This document shows positions 22,558 to 34,610 of a DNA stretch of 64,000 nucleotides, piece after piece; position 1 is the stretch's first letter, and every line of letters starts with the position of its first letter. The notes under the pieces are model-generated. The model was not told the DNA's origin. It ran no database searches and worked only from the letters and a program-made list of their open reading frames with translations. Location: contig NC_091002.1 in assembly GCF_041146395.1 (NCBI RefSeq), forward strand, positions 5,698,501 through 5,762,500, written 5' to 3'. The DNA is from Eulemur rufifrons. Its lineage: Eukaryota; Chordata; Mammalia; Primates; Lemuridae. The translations under genes were made by a program, and so were the position numbers.

Positions 22558-24335
22558 GTGCAGCTGTACTAGGCTGCAAGGTGGATGCTCTGCCAGCCAG
22601 GGCTGCCCGGGCAAGGGAGCCCCACCTCCCCCCTTTGCCAGTTGGGCAGGTCCCTGCCCTGGGCTGTGCCTCCCCAGCCTCTCCCCTGCAGGTTCACGCC
22701 CGGGGTCTTCTCCACTGCTGCGCCCATGCCAAGCCCTGTAGGGGGTCCCCACAGCCGTGGAGGTGGAACTCCTACACCTCATCCATCAGCGCACCCCAGT
22801 GCACCTTGGCAGGGATTACCACCTGTGACCACTGGTCCAGCCTATTGGCCAGCTGGGTGGACAGTGCCTGTCCAAGGTGGGGAGGAGAGGAGGATGTGGT
22901 CCTTCCCGCCTGATGGTAAAGCCTGGCCCACCCGGTGAGGGCGGGGACTCCAGAGATGGACATGAGGGGGCCCCCCAGCCCCCAGAAAGGCCAGGGCTCT
23001 GCAGAGGGAGGAAGTCCTGTGATGGCTGGGGGTGGCGGCACCCAGGCCAGGCCTAGCGGAGGGAGGAAGGGCTGGGGCTGCCCCGAGACCCCACAGAGGT
23101 TAGGTGCCCAGTAGACGGCCCTCGGTCCCCCTCAGTCCTTCCCCTCTGTCATTGCTGGTCACCCTCAGTGTGGGGCAGAAAGCCAGAGGCTGTGGCCTGG
23201 GTCGGGGGCTCTCCTCTGAGACCACGGCCCGGAGGCTCTGGGACTCGAGAACACAGCCGAGCGACAGCTGTGGGGAGTGGGGCTCCCTGGATCCAGCTTG
23301 GAGGGCCCTGCTGGCCTGGCTGTGGGACCCTTCGGCCCCTGCGCTCATCCTGGAGCTTCCTAAGGAGGCGGCGGTGGGAGCCGAGAGCCCTTCCCCGAGC
23401 CAGGCCCTCCTGCTGCTCGCTGCCCCGGCTTCGGACAGCCTGGCTCTCCCCGGCCCTCAGGCTGCCTGCCCACCCCCTCTGACACGGCCTGCCAGGGCTC
23501 ACACTCCCAGGGAGACCCCCATCCTCACACTGCAATGGACAGCGGTGCCCCCCGGGGCCAGTGCCCACCTCGGCCGGCTGAGGACAGGAGGGCTGTGTGG
23601 AAGAGGTAGTGCTGGCACAGCCCCCCACATCTGACCCTCTCCGTGAAGCCCCCATGTTGGCCCACAGCAGACACAGGATGGGTGCCCAGGGAAGGGTGGC
23701 TGTCAGCGGGGGCCGGGCGGGGGCGGGGCGGTGTCCCCTGCGGCTTCATGCCACGATGGTTACAGCCCCAGCTTCACCCAGGGAAGGTGCCCAACATCCA
23801 GGAGGGACAGGAGGTGGCCCGGCTTGGGCTGAGCATTGTGCCATGGCCAGAGGTGAGGTCCCAGGACACACGCATGGCGGAGGCTGGGAGACAATTGGGA
23901 GGACCCGGTCATCGAGATGCCACCCCAGAAGGGCTGACTCATCCTCTGAGCTCAGTATCCACGTCTGTGAAATGGCGTGGGCCCCTCGCGGGAGCGCTGT
24001 GCAGACACACCCACTGTTCGGGGCAGCACCAGCACTTCCCAGCCCCTGACCAATCAGCTCCTCCAGCCCCGGGGCCAGGGGCGTCCAGCCAGGGCAGCAG
24101 GCAGGGCACAGCTTCCACAGGGTGGCTGGCACTGCCCATCACTGTCCACGGCCTGTCACAGTCAGAGTCACACCCCAGGAGGCACCCAGTGCTTTGCACA
24201 CCGGTGGGCTGGGGCCCAGGGAGGGCACCGGCTGGGGAGCAAGCTGTGTCGGGTGGGGACTTCACTTGAGGAAGGCCCACAGAGTGACGCAGGAGGGGTC
24301 CTGGGCTGCCGCCTTCTGGCCAGGCGAGATTAGGG
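22558..24335. other. GC-rich unique sequence, no supported gene
   Basis: No recognisable gene or repeat. The long minus-strand frame that ends here (23939-25306) runs straight through the TG tract at 24336-24445 and is not a protein. Confidence 0.5.
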
Positions 24336-24445
24336 TGCATGTGTGTTGTGTGTGCGTTGTGTGAATGTGTGTGCCTGTGTGTGCACATGCATGTGTTGTG
24401 TACATGTAATGTGTGTGCCTGTGGTCTGTATTCACGCAGTGTGCA
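24336..24445 (+). repeat. Imperfect TG/CA tract
   Basis: Alternating TGTGTG, TGCATG and TGTGCATG runs, a potential left-handed DNA segment. One of six similar tracts in the window. Confidence 0.85.
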
Positions 24446-25699
24446 TGTGCTGACCGCTGCTGAGGCCCAGCCAGGCTTGGGGCCTGGGGGCTTCTCTCTG
24501 CACGCCCTGGCCCCTGGTCCTGCCCTCACCCAGCCCTCAGAGGTTGGGTGCATTTCCAGGAGGTGCGTTTCACATGTCGTGGAGACCCCAAGCAAACAAG
24601 GCTCAGCCCTTCCTGCCCCTATGCCTGGTTCTCTCTGGGACTGAGTTGCCCATGGGACAAAAACTCTCTGGCAGCTCCTCCCACAGGGACTCCTGGGTGG
24701 CAAGGCCTGACAATGATGAGGGAGGGTCCAGGAACCCCCAACATGCCCCCAGCATTGGGATTGCCCAAGGTCCAGGGCGTGCCCCCCTCTGGCTGCCTGA
24801 GCTTCAGGGACAGATGTCAGGAGGCAGGAGATGGTCCAGCCAGCAGGGCCTGGTCCCATCAGAGTCCCATAGGACGGAGCTAAGTGGCCATTGTGCGGCC
24901 TCACGCAGGAGGCAGGGGCAGGAGATTCCCTGGAGTCACCCTGGGACTTGGCTGGGTCCCTCTGCACAGGGCCAGTGTGAGGGGTGTCTGCCCTGGCCTG
25001 CCAGCAGGACCAGTGAAGGTGGGGGGTAGGGAGGAATTGTCCCGCTCCCTGAGATTTCCGGCCCAGGGTTCCAGGGGAATGGCACCTTCCTACCTTCCAG
25101 CCCCTCCTGTGGCCCACCCAGCCCTCCCGCTCTCCTCTGGCCAGGCTGAGGTCTCCGCTGCCCGTGGACACTGGGAGGTGGGGCCTCCAGGGTCTCCAGG
25201 CCCAGCCCCCAGCCCCGAGCACCTGGTACATGAGTGCTGAATGAGCAAACAAGTGAATGCCAAGCCGGTGCTGGCAGACACCCAGGCGCTGGCAGCAGTG
25301 ACCCACCGGCCGGCCTTCAGGAGGGGTGGAGTAGAAGCTCAGGGTGTGCGTGCAGTCAGGGGTGAGTCAGGGTTCTGTGCCTGCCCTGAGGGCTGGGGCG
25401 CTGCCCTGTGCACCCTTCACCCCCAGAAGCAGCAACGTGGCCTCTACCCAACACCCACCCCAAGGGAGGCCCAGGGCCAAAGACACTGAGCTCCTCCTCC
25501 CCCAGCACGTGGTGGCAGAGCCCGTTGCTTCCTGGGGTGGCCCGTCACCATCACGTCACCTAGGACCCTCTCCCTGAGGGCTCCGAGCGCCTCCCGCAGG
25601 CTGGCACAGTGCACCGCTAGGGTGCCCGGCACGGCAGACTGGGCACAGCGCAGGGCGGCATTCGCTTCCCTGCAGTCCTGGAGGCTGCGTCCAGGCAGG
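24446..25699. other. GC-rich unique sequence with an L2/MIR end
   Basis: Mostly unassigned. Near 25218-25260 GCACCTGGTACATGAGTGC followed by GAATGAGCAAACAAGTGAATG resembles the 3' end shared by L2 and MIR (plus strand). Confidence 0.45.
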
Positions 25700-25965
25700 G
25701 CTTGCTCCTCCAAGGCCTTCCTTTGGTGTGCAGGTGACACCTTCCCCGGCGTCCTCACGCAGCCATCCCTCTGTGGTGTCTGTGCATTAATCTCTTATGA
25801 GGACAGCAGTCGTATAGGGTCAGAGCCCACCCTGAAGACCCCATTCTAACTTCATCACCTCTTGTAAGGCCCATCTCCAAATCCTGTCACGTTCCCAGGT
25901 ACTGAGGGTTCGTACTCAACACATGAATTTAGGGGGACACAGTCCAGCCTGTGACACACAATTCT
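25700..25965 (-). mobile_element. MaLR-type LTR relic (MLT1-like), antisense, partial
   Basis: Reverse complement of the MLT1-type LTR 5' half: TCTTATGAGGACAGCAGTCG, GAGCCCACCCTGAAGACCCC, AACTTCATCACCTCTTG, CATCTCCAAATCCTGTCACG, and ACACATGAATTTAGGGGGAC. Degenerate and non-coding. Confidence 0.7.
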
Positions 25966-26050
25966 GCAAGGGAGGTGCAGAGGCGTCAAACAACAGGCCA
26001 AGATCCCCCCGCTGGTAGCAGAGCTAGAATCCGAACCAGGTCATGCGGCT
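25966..26050 (-). repeat. MIR SINE fragment, antisense
   Basis: GCTGGTAGCAGAGCTAGAATCCGAACCAGG is laid out like the antisense MIR internal promoter region (shown here as GCAGAGCTAGAATCCGAACC). Old and short. Confidence 0.5.
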
Positions 26051-27404
26051 CTCTCTGGGGACGGCCACCCCACCTGCCCCACTGCATCAGAGCATGGCTG
26101 CAGGGGATGCTTGGGCACGCCCTCGGGGATGCACTGGGGTGCTGCTGACCCCAGGTAGGAAGACTGTGTGCCCCCAAATGCCCACAGACACCCTGGTTCT
26201 CGCTGGTTGTCCCTTTGGCTGTCAAGAGTGGCTGGCTTTGGGCAGCAAGTGGGCCCTTCCAGGGCCGAGAGGACTGCTCACCCGTCAGGCGGGGCCAGGC
26301 CCCCGGCCCTGAGCGGGCAGGTCTGAGGCACAGTTTTACTTGCAGGTCTCGATTACCGGTGCCCTCAGCCTCTCGGAGTCTGCTGGGTTTCCTCTCCGCA
26401 CGTTGCCGCGGGCATCCTTCTCCGTTCCCTGCCCGGGCTGCGTGGCCCTTGCTGCAGGTGGAGTTGACGTGCCGAGTTCTTCTCGGGGTCACAAGTATCT
26501 TCTACTGTTGCTTGTCCATTAGCTTTTAGACAGCAAAATCCTTAATTATTTGATGGCAAGAAAATGTATTTTGTTCCTTCTGGTTTATGTTTTTAAAAAT
26601 TTAAGTCTTTCTCCCAACTCCCAGAGACGACAATGTCCCTCTAACTTTGTGCCCATTGTTCTTATGGCTCAACTTCCCCACACTCAGGTCTGTCACCCTC
26701 TGGGCCGCATCTGCACGTGGCCCCCACCTCCCACCCCGAGGTCCTGGTGCCGATGCTGCTCCTCCGCCTCCTGCTCCCGTGTGCCACTCTGTGGGGAGCC
26801 GACCGTGCGCTCTCATGACGCCCCCGTCCGGCACCCCGCACGGAACCTGCCCGTTCTGTATGCTCACATTGAAGTTTGAGGTCTGTGCCCCACTGTCCCC
26901 TCTCCCCAGGGCTTGGAGAGCAGGCGTCAGAGCCAGGCTGGGAGACCAACCCACGAGGGAGGTGGGCAATGGTCCCATGCCCACCTGGGAAGGCCACTTT
27001 GCCAAGCCCATGACCATGAGGTCAGTCTTAGCTGCATCCTCCAACCACCAGTGACCTTTCTGCTCCTGCACTCCAACAGGGCCACCTAAGGGTCCCCGCC
27101 TATGTGTGTGAGCAAGGGGAGAGTGGGGGAGATGGGACAGGGCCATGGAGCCATGCATGTCACGTGGAGACACCAAACTGCCCCACAGTGTGACCAGCCC
27201 CTTCCCGCAGGCCCAGCCCTGGAAAGGCCTGAGAGCTGGGGGCAGGGGCGGGGAGGGGGGCACGCAGGCACCTGGTTTTTGTCCGTGGCCCAGGGAGCCA
27301 GGAGGAGCAGATGTCCAGGGCAGGGTGGAGCCCGATGGAGGCCAGCACGGCTCACCAAGCCCCCTCCCACCGAGGGCTTATCTGTGGCTGCTGCAGGAGG
27401 CACG
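26051..27404. other. Mostly GC-rich unique sequence
   Basis: An AT-rich patch at about 26518-26610 (CAAAATCCTTAATTATTTG, TTTTTAAAAATTTAAGTC) stands out. No repeat family or gene was recognised. Confidence 0.45.
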
Positions 27405-27545
27405 GCCTGCGGATTTTGCGGTCTTGTTTCATCTACTCAGGAGTAGAGACACATAAATAACCGGCCTGATAAGATTGAGATATTGAGTGTTTTCTAAGAA
27501 GGAAGCACGAGTGATGGCAGTTTTTCGGGTTTTAGGTTATTCTGG
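27405..27545. promoter_or_regulatory. Candidate conserved non-coding element
   Basis: Contains GGATTTTGCGGTCTTGTTTC, AGACACATAAATAACCGGCC and CTGATAAGATTGAGATATTG (a GATA-type core). Unique and AT-rich with retained CpGs in GC-rich surroundings. Confidence 0.42.
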
Positions 27546-28555
27546 GCGGGGGCGGGAGGCGAGCGTGTCTGGGAGACTGACGGAGCGGCCGAGAGGAGCC
27601 GGGCCCCAGACAAATGCGTTCTGCAGAGCATGAAATCCGCACAGAGTACGCTCTCTCCCTGGACCACGCGGGACTCCTCCCGCGTTTCAAGGTCACTGAG
27701 TGTGAGGAGAAGCTTCGGGTGCCCCTCCAGGGTCTTGGTGCGGCCAACAGGTCAGAGGAGAGGGAGCCGTGTGGTGCTGGAGAAGAGAGGACGACGGGTC
27801 CACTCAGCCTCCCGAGCCAGGGGCTGCAGCAGGGACAGGCCAGGGCGGGCCCTTCTGTGTCCCTTTCCTGGAGTGTGGACACCCAGGGCTGCCCAGGGAG
27901 GCAGCTTGGCCACCACACCCAGTTGGGAGTGAAGGTGCCACCTGCATGGACAGGACGTGGGGGCCGCTGGGGAGGATTGAAGCGCTCCTGGTGCGGTGCC
28001 TGCTTCTGTCTGGGGATGGGGATGGGGCTGCAGTGCTGGGTTTACTGGCCTGGTGTGGGAAGGCCTGACCCCCCGCCCCAGCCGGCCCAGCAGAGGCCCC
28101 CCTCCCCGCAGCAGCCACCCACCGCCCACCGGGGTGCACCGCCTGGCGCTGACTGGTGCCCAGCCGTGTTCAGCTACTGTCTGTGTCTGGAGCCATCACG
28201 CATGTCTGGCCCTGGGGGAAGAGGGTCTTTCCTGGCCTGCCCTCCTAGGCCCTGCCTCCCCAACCCGACATCCCTCGTGAGGAGAACCCCGCAGCACAGC
28301 TGTGCCTGGTCTGGGTGCGGGAGGGCAGCCCTGGGAACTAGCTAGAGCCTCTGGCTTTTCCCCTGAAGGTGCAGCCTTTGTGGGTCCCAGCAGGGAAGCT
28401 GGAAGGATGGGGCTGCTAGGGCCAGGCTTCTGGCAGCCACAGCCCACAGTGACCACCACTGCACCTCCACTGACCCTGCACTTCGTCTTCTCTGAGGGCA
28501 GGGACAGAGCCCTGTCCTCCACACCATTCCCTGAATGCAGGAGGGGCAAGGATGT
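27546..28555. other. GC-rich unique sequence, nothing recognised
   Basis: No supported gene or repeat. Confidence 0.5.
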
Positions 28556-28860
28556 CTGATGGATGGAAGAACAGGTGGGTGGAGAAATGGATGGGTGAAT
28601 GGACAGACGGATGGATGGGTGGCTGGCTGGCTTCCCAGACAGAAAGATGAAGAGAAGGGTGGATGGATGGATGGTTGGACGGATGGGTCAATGAACGGAT
28701 GGGTGGACAGGTGAATGGGTGGGTGGATGGGGGTATGTGGCTGGGTGGGTGTCTGGGTAGGAGGGTGGACAGGTGAATGGGTGGGTGGCCTGGGTGGGTA
28801 GATGGGAGGTATGTGGCTGGGTGGGTGGAAGGATGGATGGATGGCCAAGGGTGAATGTGT
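28556..28860 (+). repeat. GGAT/GGGT tetranucleotide array, first block
   Basis: Imperfect units of GGAT, GGGT and GAAT, for example ATGGATGGGTGAATGGACAG. A longer internal period is visible: GGTGGACAGGTGAATGGGTG occurs at 28700 and again at 28763. Minus-strand frames read as HPST-rich artefacts. Confidence 0.93.
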
Positions 28861-29237
28861 GGATGAACTTGAGCAGCAGATCTGGCTGCACACAAACACA
28901 ATCTATTCTGAACACTGTAGATTTATGACCACAAGGCTCAGGGGGTGCACAGCACTGCCTAGCAATCCCCCTTTCTCTTTCTCACTCACTCTCTTGCTTT
29001 CAGGGACAGCTCCCCCCATCTCTTCTTTCCTTAAACTGCCACTACCCTCTGCTACTCTTCAACCCCAGCTGAGGACCTTACTGCATTCACTGGGAAACAA
29101 GCATAAGCTAAGAGAACAGCCCTGTTCTGCCACTACCAGCTCCACGCCTGGACACAGATGCCCTTCCGTGTTCCTGGTGATGGCTGGCACCCCCTCATGG
29201 GCACAGACTCCAGCCCCTCTCACACAGGTGGGTCAGC
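28861..29237. other. Spacer between two GGAT arrays, unassigned
   Basis: Unique sequence of about 380 bp that separates two arrays of the same type. It could be an insertion into one array, but I do not recognise a transposon family or flanking duplication. Confidence 0.4.
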
Positions 29238-29505
29238 TGACTGATGGAAAGTGGATGCATGATGGGCTGATGGATTGATGGATGAGCAGGTGGATGGATA
29301 TATAGATGCACGGAGATGGATGGGGCTTGGTGGGTGGATGGGTGGCTAGATAGACACATGGAAGAGTTGATGGACTCTAATAAGTGAACGGATGGATAAA
29401 TCTGTGGCTGGCTGGATGAATGGATGGGGTGGATGGGTGGATGTGAGCACATGGTGGCTAGGGGGAGGGAGAATGACAAATGAGCGGGTGGGAGGATGAA
29501 TAACT
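29238..29505 (+). repeat. GGAT tetranucleotide array, second block
   Basis: Degenerate GGAT-type units (GATGGATTGATGGATGAGCA, GGTGGATGGGTGGC). More diverged than the first block. Confidence 0.9.
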
Positions 29506-29721
29506 TCTGCCTGGAACCCACTGGGGCTGCCCCCCAAGCCTATGGTTTGGGCCCCACAACTTGTGTCAGGGCCTCCTCCATTCCCACCCCACTGCTGGTG
29601 GCCTTCTGACCACTCCTGCCTCTGGCCACCTGGACCAGGAGGCCCCTAAAAGGGAGGTGTGCAGGTCAGCAGCCCGCAGGAGCTTCAGTCGCAGGCTTAT
29701 TGCATGTTGGGGGAAATGGCT

Positions 29722-29880
29722 TGAATGTGTATGCACTTGTGTGTGAATCTGCATGTGTGCACATGTGTGTGGGTGTGAGTGTGCACACATGCACACACGT
29801 GTGATGTACATGTACACACATACATATGTGCCCTGCTGGTATGTGTATGTGTGCAAGCATGCATGTGTGTATGTGTGGTC
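29722..29880 (+). repeat. Imperfect TG/CA tract
   Basis: Alternating TGTGTG, GCACACATGCACACACGTG and ACATACATATGTG runs. Confidence 0.85.
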
Positions 29881-31895
29881 CCTCCTCCCAGTCCCTGTCC
29901 CCCAAGCCTGCCCAGCTCCTGACGGCTTTGCATGGGACAGGGACGTGATCTGAGTCCTGACAGTGGCCACACAGCCCAGCATAACCGGTCATTGGGGTGG
30001 TGTGGCCCTTGGACACCCCTGTCACCTGGACACATTTCTTCTCCCTTCTTTAATGTCATGGAGAGAGTGGGCACATCCCAGGCAGACCGCCCGGGGCTTG
30101 CTGTGACGCCCACTTGGCTGGGCTGAGTCCTGGGCTCTTTGAGGAGAGCTGTGAGCAGCACCAGGCTGTTCCAGGGCCACCCACTGCATTCCCTGTGGCC
30201 ACAGGTCCACCCCCAGAGGGACCAAGCTGGGCTGTGAGGGTGGCCGGGCTGGCTCCCACTGCTCCCCACGCCCACATGCTGGCTCACACAGTCACCTCCG
30301 TCCACACCAGCCCTACGCAGGGGGAAGCACAGAACAGGCTAGAAACCAGGCAGGTGGACCACCAGTCCCAGCTTAGACACCAACTCATCTGCCAAAGTGC
30401 TGGTCACAATGCCCTTCCCCGGCCCAGGCTCCTGGTGGGGTGGAGGACCAGGTGGGTGCCGGGTGGAGATCCCAGGGTGGAGGGCCTGCCGGGTCCAAGA
30501 GAGACCCGACAGTGAGAGCGGGGATGGGTTTGACTCACATGTGGTGGCTCTGAAGGCACCTTCCCGTGGCGGCCACTTTCTAGCATACCTGGCCCCATGT
30601 CCACACTGTCTCCACTCTGCATCCGTGTGGGTCCATGCACCCCCGACTTGCTCCTGTCCTCACCATCCTTAGTTTCTCTGGGGAAGTCTCAGAGAATCCA
30701 GGACCATCTGGGAGGGAGGGGGAGGACTGACTAGCATTGGTGCCCACTGTGTACACGTCATCTCATGTAAGTCTGTAATCAGTCTGCGAGCCGCAGACGA
30801 GGGTGACCCTGCCCTGCGCCGCACCCCTCCCCAAGATGCACAGTCGGCCCTGCCTGCTGCTGTGGCAGTCAGGGGTCCAGGGCTGCCTGTGAGGGGCGGG
30901 GCCGCCTTCCTGGCCCAAGAACTGTTTTGGCACTGATCTGACAGCCATCCCCGCAACGGTCAAGGGTGACCGCATGGCAGCTGGCAATTATGTGATTTCC
31001 AAGCGATTCATTCTGGGCTAGGACTGCTGCTATTTCAGCCCAAACTCAGGGCTGGGGTGCAGGAGGCGCCACTGACATTTCCGAGTCGGTGGCAGTAATT
31101 GAGGTCCCAGCGCCTGAGCCCTGCGGCTGTCCTGGCCCACTGCCTTCCGCGGGCTCCAGAGACACCCCCCATTGCAGAGACCTTGGTGCTGCCCTCACCT
31201 GGGGCTGAGGGGAAACTGAGGCCCAGCTGAGAGGCCAGAGAGGTCTGACCGGCTCTCCTGCAGTCTGCACCTCCCTGAGCCTCGTGTCCTCAGCTGCAGA
31301 GGAGTCTGGGGCCATGGGAGGGGCTGGCCCTCGCCTGTGTTGGGAAGTGAGATGGGATTGCTCTAGAGGTGTCCTCCCTGGGGGGCTGCTGCCCCCTCCA
31401 GGCTGGCCCTACAGGAAGCCAGGACCCCCCCAGTTCCCCTCCCGTCTGTGCCCCCAGCCTCTCCCTGCCTGCCGCCTCCCTGGCCCGGGGTCTCCAGTCC
31501 CTGCTGCCCTTCCTGCACCATTCCTGGGAGGTCATGGCTCAGGTCTGGCCCCAACGTCCTCCTTGTTGCCTGACCAAACTGGGACCTACTGTGCCTCAAC
31601 CTCTGACCCTGGGGACCTGTCCTGGCTGGCCACGTCCTCCTCTTGGGTACTGTCCTCTCTCCACCCAGAGGACGTGGCCCTCCTGGCCACTGTGGTCTCA
31701 GCCTTTTCCTGCTGTCTCAAAGGCCTGCTTCTTCTGCCCGCATCACTCTGGGGCGTCTCAGGGCTCAGCCACAGGCCCTCCTGGTCCCCATTGGCACCTT
31801 TCCCTGCTACAGACTTAGCTGCCACCCAGACCGCCTGGGCCACTCCACAGCCAGCACCCCACCCACTGCCCCCAGCCCTTCACCTGGCACTGCGC
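29881..31895. other. GC-rich unique sequence, no supported gene
   Basis: A short AT-rich patch (GGCAATTATGTGATTTCCAAG near 30983, shown here in part as GCAATTATGTGATTTCC) and an antisense MIR scrap (GGGGAAACTGAGGCCCAGC near 31210) are the only items seen. The 343-codon frame from 31284 has no family resemblance and crosses the TG tract. Confidence 0.45.
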
Positions 31896-32012
31896 ACGTG
31901 CATGTGTGTGCACATGTACACATGGGCCTTGACCATGTGTGTGCATCGTGTGTGCTTGTGCATGAGTGAGCATGTATGCACATGCTCATGTACGCATGCA
32001 CAGACCCATGTG
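31896..32012 (+). repeat. Imperfect TG/CA tract
   Basis: GTGCATGTGTGTGCACATG and similar alternating units. Confidence 0.85.
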
Positions 32013-34439
32013 CCCAGGCCTGGCCTGGCCACCCCCGCCACCCAGCACACGCTGCTCCTGCCTCAAGGCTCTGCCCCGCCCCACCCCGCCATGCCAAGGG
32101 CCCTGGAGCATGTCTCCCTGGAGCCCCAGCTGCACGGAGGGCCGGGATTTTCACGGAGCTCCCTGGGGGCTTCCTCCTGCTCCCGCCACCCTCCCATCAT
32201 CCTGGGGAGACGTCTGAGTGAGGACAAGGGTGTGCTTGGTGTGCTCAAAGCCAGCGAGAAGAGCCTTCTGGAGGATAATTACAGGGTGTCAGGGGACGAG
32301 TTGGGATTCCCCTGAGCAGAGGTGCACAGGGACACACCCACGCTGAGGGAACAGGGTAGGCTGGGGCCTGCACGGAGAGGCAAGGCTTAGGACAGGAGCA
32401 GAGAAGGCGGCTGGGCAGGGGAGCCCCCGGGGGTGGGCTCTGACCCTGCCGACTGAGTGGGAGCCAAGCTAGGGGACTGTGGGGGGCCTGGGCACAGTGC
32501 CTTGGCCCCCCATGGCCCCCCAGTTGCCTGGTGGGAACCCTGACAACATGCCACCACAGAAGCTCCCCCACCCAGGCTCAAGGAGACCCGCCCAGCCCAC
32601 CACCGGCATTGAGCAGCTGTCACAGCAGATGGGGACAGATGTGCCAGTGTACGTGGCAGGTGAGGGCAAGAGAAGGGACCCTGCCCCAGATGAGGGCCTG
32701 ACCTCGGCTCCTCTTGATCTCCACCTCTCAGAGATCCTCACCGCCGCCCCCCCCCAGCTCTGCACGTGCCATTCCCTCTGCTGGAATCCCCTTCCCACCC
32801 CTGTCTGCTGGCCGTGTCCCCTCCTCATCCACGTCCCTGCTTAGACCACTCCCCTGAGACACCTTCTGACTCCCCAGGCCCACGCACCTCACGGTGGACA
32901 CCTGCACTTGTCCTGATTTGGTTAACTGCAGTCAGTTCCAGGTGGGGCAGGGACCTTGTCTGCCAGGCCTTGGCTATCCCAGTACCCAGCACAGGGTGTG
33001 ACCCCAAGAGAGAGAGAATGAAGTCCCACCCCTCCTCCAACTTCAGGAGGGCTCATGGGGGTGCTGTGAAAACAAGGGGCTCCCGCTCACACTGATGTGG
33101 AGAACTCAGGACTCAAACGGGATCAAAGAGGTTCTTTCCAACAGGACTTGTCAGTGCCTTTGGTGAGGGGCATGGAAAGCCCCTCTGCCCCTACCCTGGG
33201 AGAAGCCCATGGGAACATTCCTTCTGAATACAGCTCTGTCAAGGGACACAGTCTGGGGGGCACTGACCTTGGAATCCTGTGTGGGGCCCAGGGAGAGCAC
33301 CAGGCTTTCTGAGCACAAAGAACCGTCCCGGCCATCTCTGACCCCTGACGCCTCCTGCAGGAGAGTGGGGAGAACAGGGTGGAGGAGGTGGGCACTCATG
33401 GAGCCCGCCCTGTGTGGGCTCCTGGTGTCTCCCCTGCCCTGCCTCCACTGGGGTCAGGGCCCCAGGTAGGGGCTCAGGGAGCTTTCGGCCCCTCCCCAAC
33501 ACCCCCACCAGGAGCACATGTGTGGGAGGGGCTGGACAGGGGCTGGACAGGGGCTGGGCCCTGGGCTACTGCGCACTGAGGGGTGAGTCCAAAGCCCCGT
33601 CTGTGAGAGGAGCCGGGCTTTCAGGCCGGGGTCCCAGGGCACTCCCTTGCCTGGTGGGGAGGGATTTGTGCTGGGGGCCGTGGGCTATGGGGAGGGGTCC
33701 ATTTTGTCTCCAGACCCCTCATGGCCCTAGTAGTTCTCACTGTGGACGTCCAGCTGGGATGGCCACACTGAGGCAGTGGGGGACCATGCTCCCCAGGCCC
33801 ACAGGTGCCCCATTCTGACACATTCTAAGGTTCTGTCCTTGGAGGGGAGCCACCCTTAAGGGACCCCTCAAGCTGCAAGATGGATGCCTCCTGACACCTC
33901 CCGCCTGAAGTGCCCAGGCCAGAACTTTGAGTGGGCGAGAGAAGCCTTCGCCAGCTGAGGCCAGGAACACTCCAAGGCTGGCATGGCACTGGCAGCTGCG
34001 CAGACAACAGCAGCCTGGCCGTGGAAGAGGTAAGTAGGGTGCCCCCCTTAGGCTGAGCGAGGGGCCTCAGGGATGCTCCAAGAGGAGCTGGCAGGGGTGC
34101 TATGGGCCCAGCCTCAGGACGGCCGGCCGAGCACATGGAGGCTGCTTGACCTCCAGCCCCGCTGTCCTACCCCAGGACCAGATCGTAGGGCCTGGCGAGT
34201 GAGTCAGAGGGCCTGGAGCCGCGCCTGCCCCCCACCTCCCTGGGGCTGCTGAACATCCCCACCCCCTCTTTTGTGAAATGGGGTTGAGGGGAGCCCCCCA
34301 GCTGGGTGGTTGGTCACGGGTGCCCCCAGCTCGGCACCCACGGAGCGCTGTGGCAGGCACGGTGGTTCCAGAGGCGTCCCTGTCCCTTGGGAGCCAGCCG
34401 CTGGGGCTGGGGGCATAGCGGGCGGGCTGGGGGCTCTGC
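32013..34439. other. GC-rich unique sequence, nothing recognised
   Basis: A short tandem piece, GGGGCTGGACA repeated 2-3 times, lies at about 33529-33557. No gene is supported. Confidence 0.5.
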
Positions 34440-34610
34440 AGCGCAGCGAAGGCTATTTAAATGCTCCATTGGAGAGGGATTAAAGTTTACGCAAGGTCAC
34501 CGAGGATGTGATAATTATAATCACAGGTTTTGGCTCCACAATGACAGCCATTTGTTATTTCCGCTCGGGCGGCTCCCGCGCCCTGAGCTGGTGACAGGCG
34601 TGGACTGATT
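34440..34610. promoter_or_regulatory. Candidate conserved non-coding element
   Basis: GGCTATTTAAATGCTCCATT near 34450, GGATTAAAGTTTACGCAAGG, GATGTGATAATTATAATCAC (an imperfect palindrome) near 34505, and ATGACAGCCATTTGTTATTT. TGACAG and TAAT/ATTA motifs fit TALE-homeodomain binding. Unique sequence. Confidence 0.5.

Noticed and set aside
23939..25306. Longest open frame in the window, 455 codons, minus strand
   Set aside because: No family resemblance, GC-rich unique DNA with few stop codons, and it runs through a TG/CA tract that gives His/Thr repeats.
25966..26050. tRNA-like internal promoter box
   Set aside because: The GAATCCGAACC stretch belongs to a MIR SINE, which derives from a tRNA. 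No cloverleaf can be drawn.
28416..28901. HPST-rich minus-strand frame
   Set aside because: Reading of the GGAT array, not a protein.
31284..32315. 343-codon open frame, plus strand
   Set aside because: No recognisable domain. It overlaps equally open frames on the other strand and crosses a TG tract.
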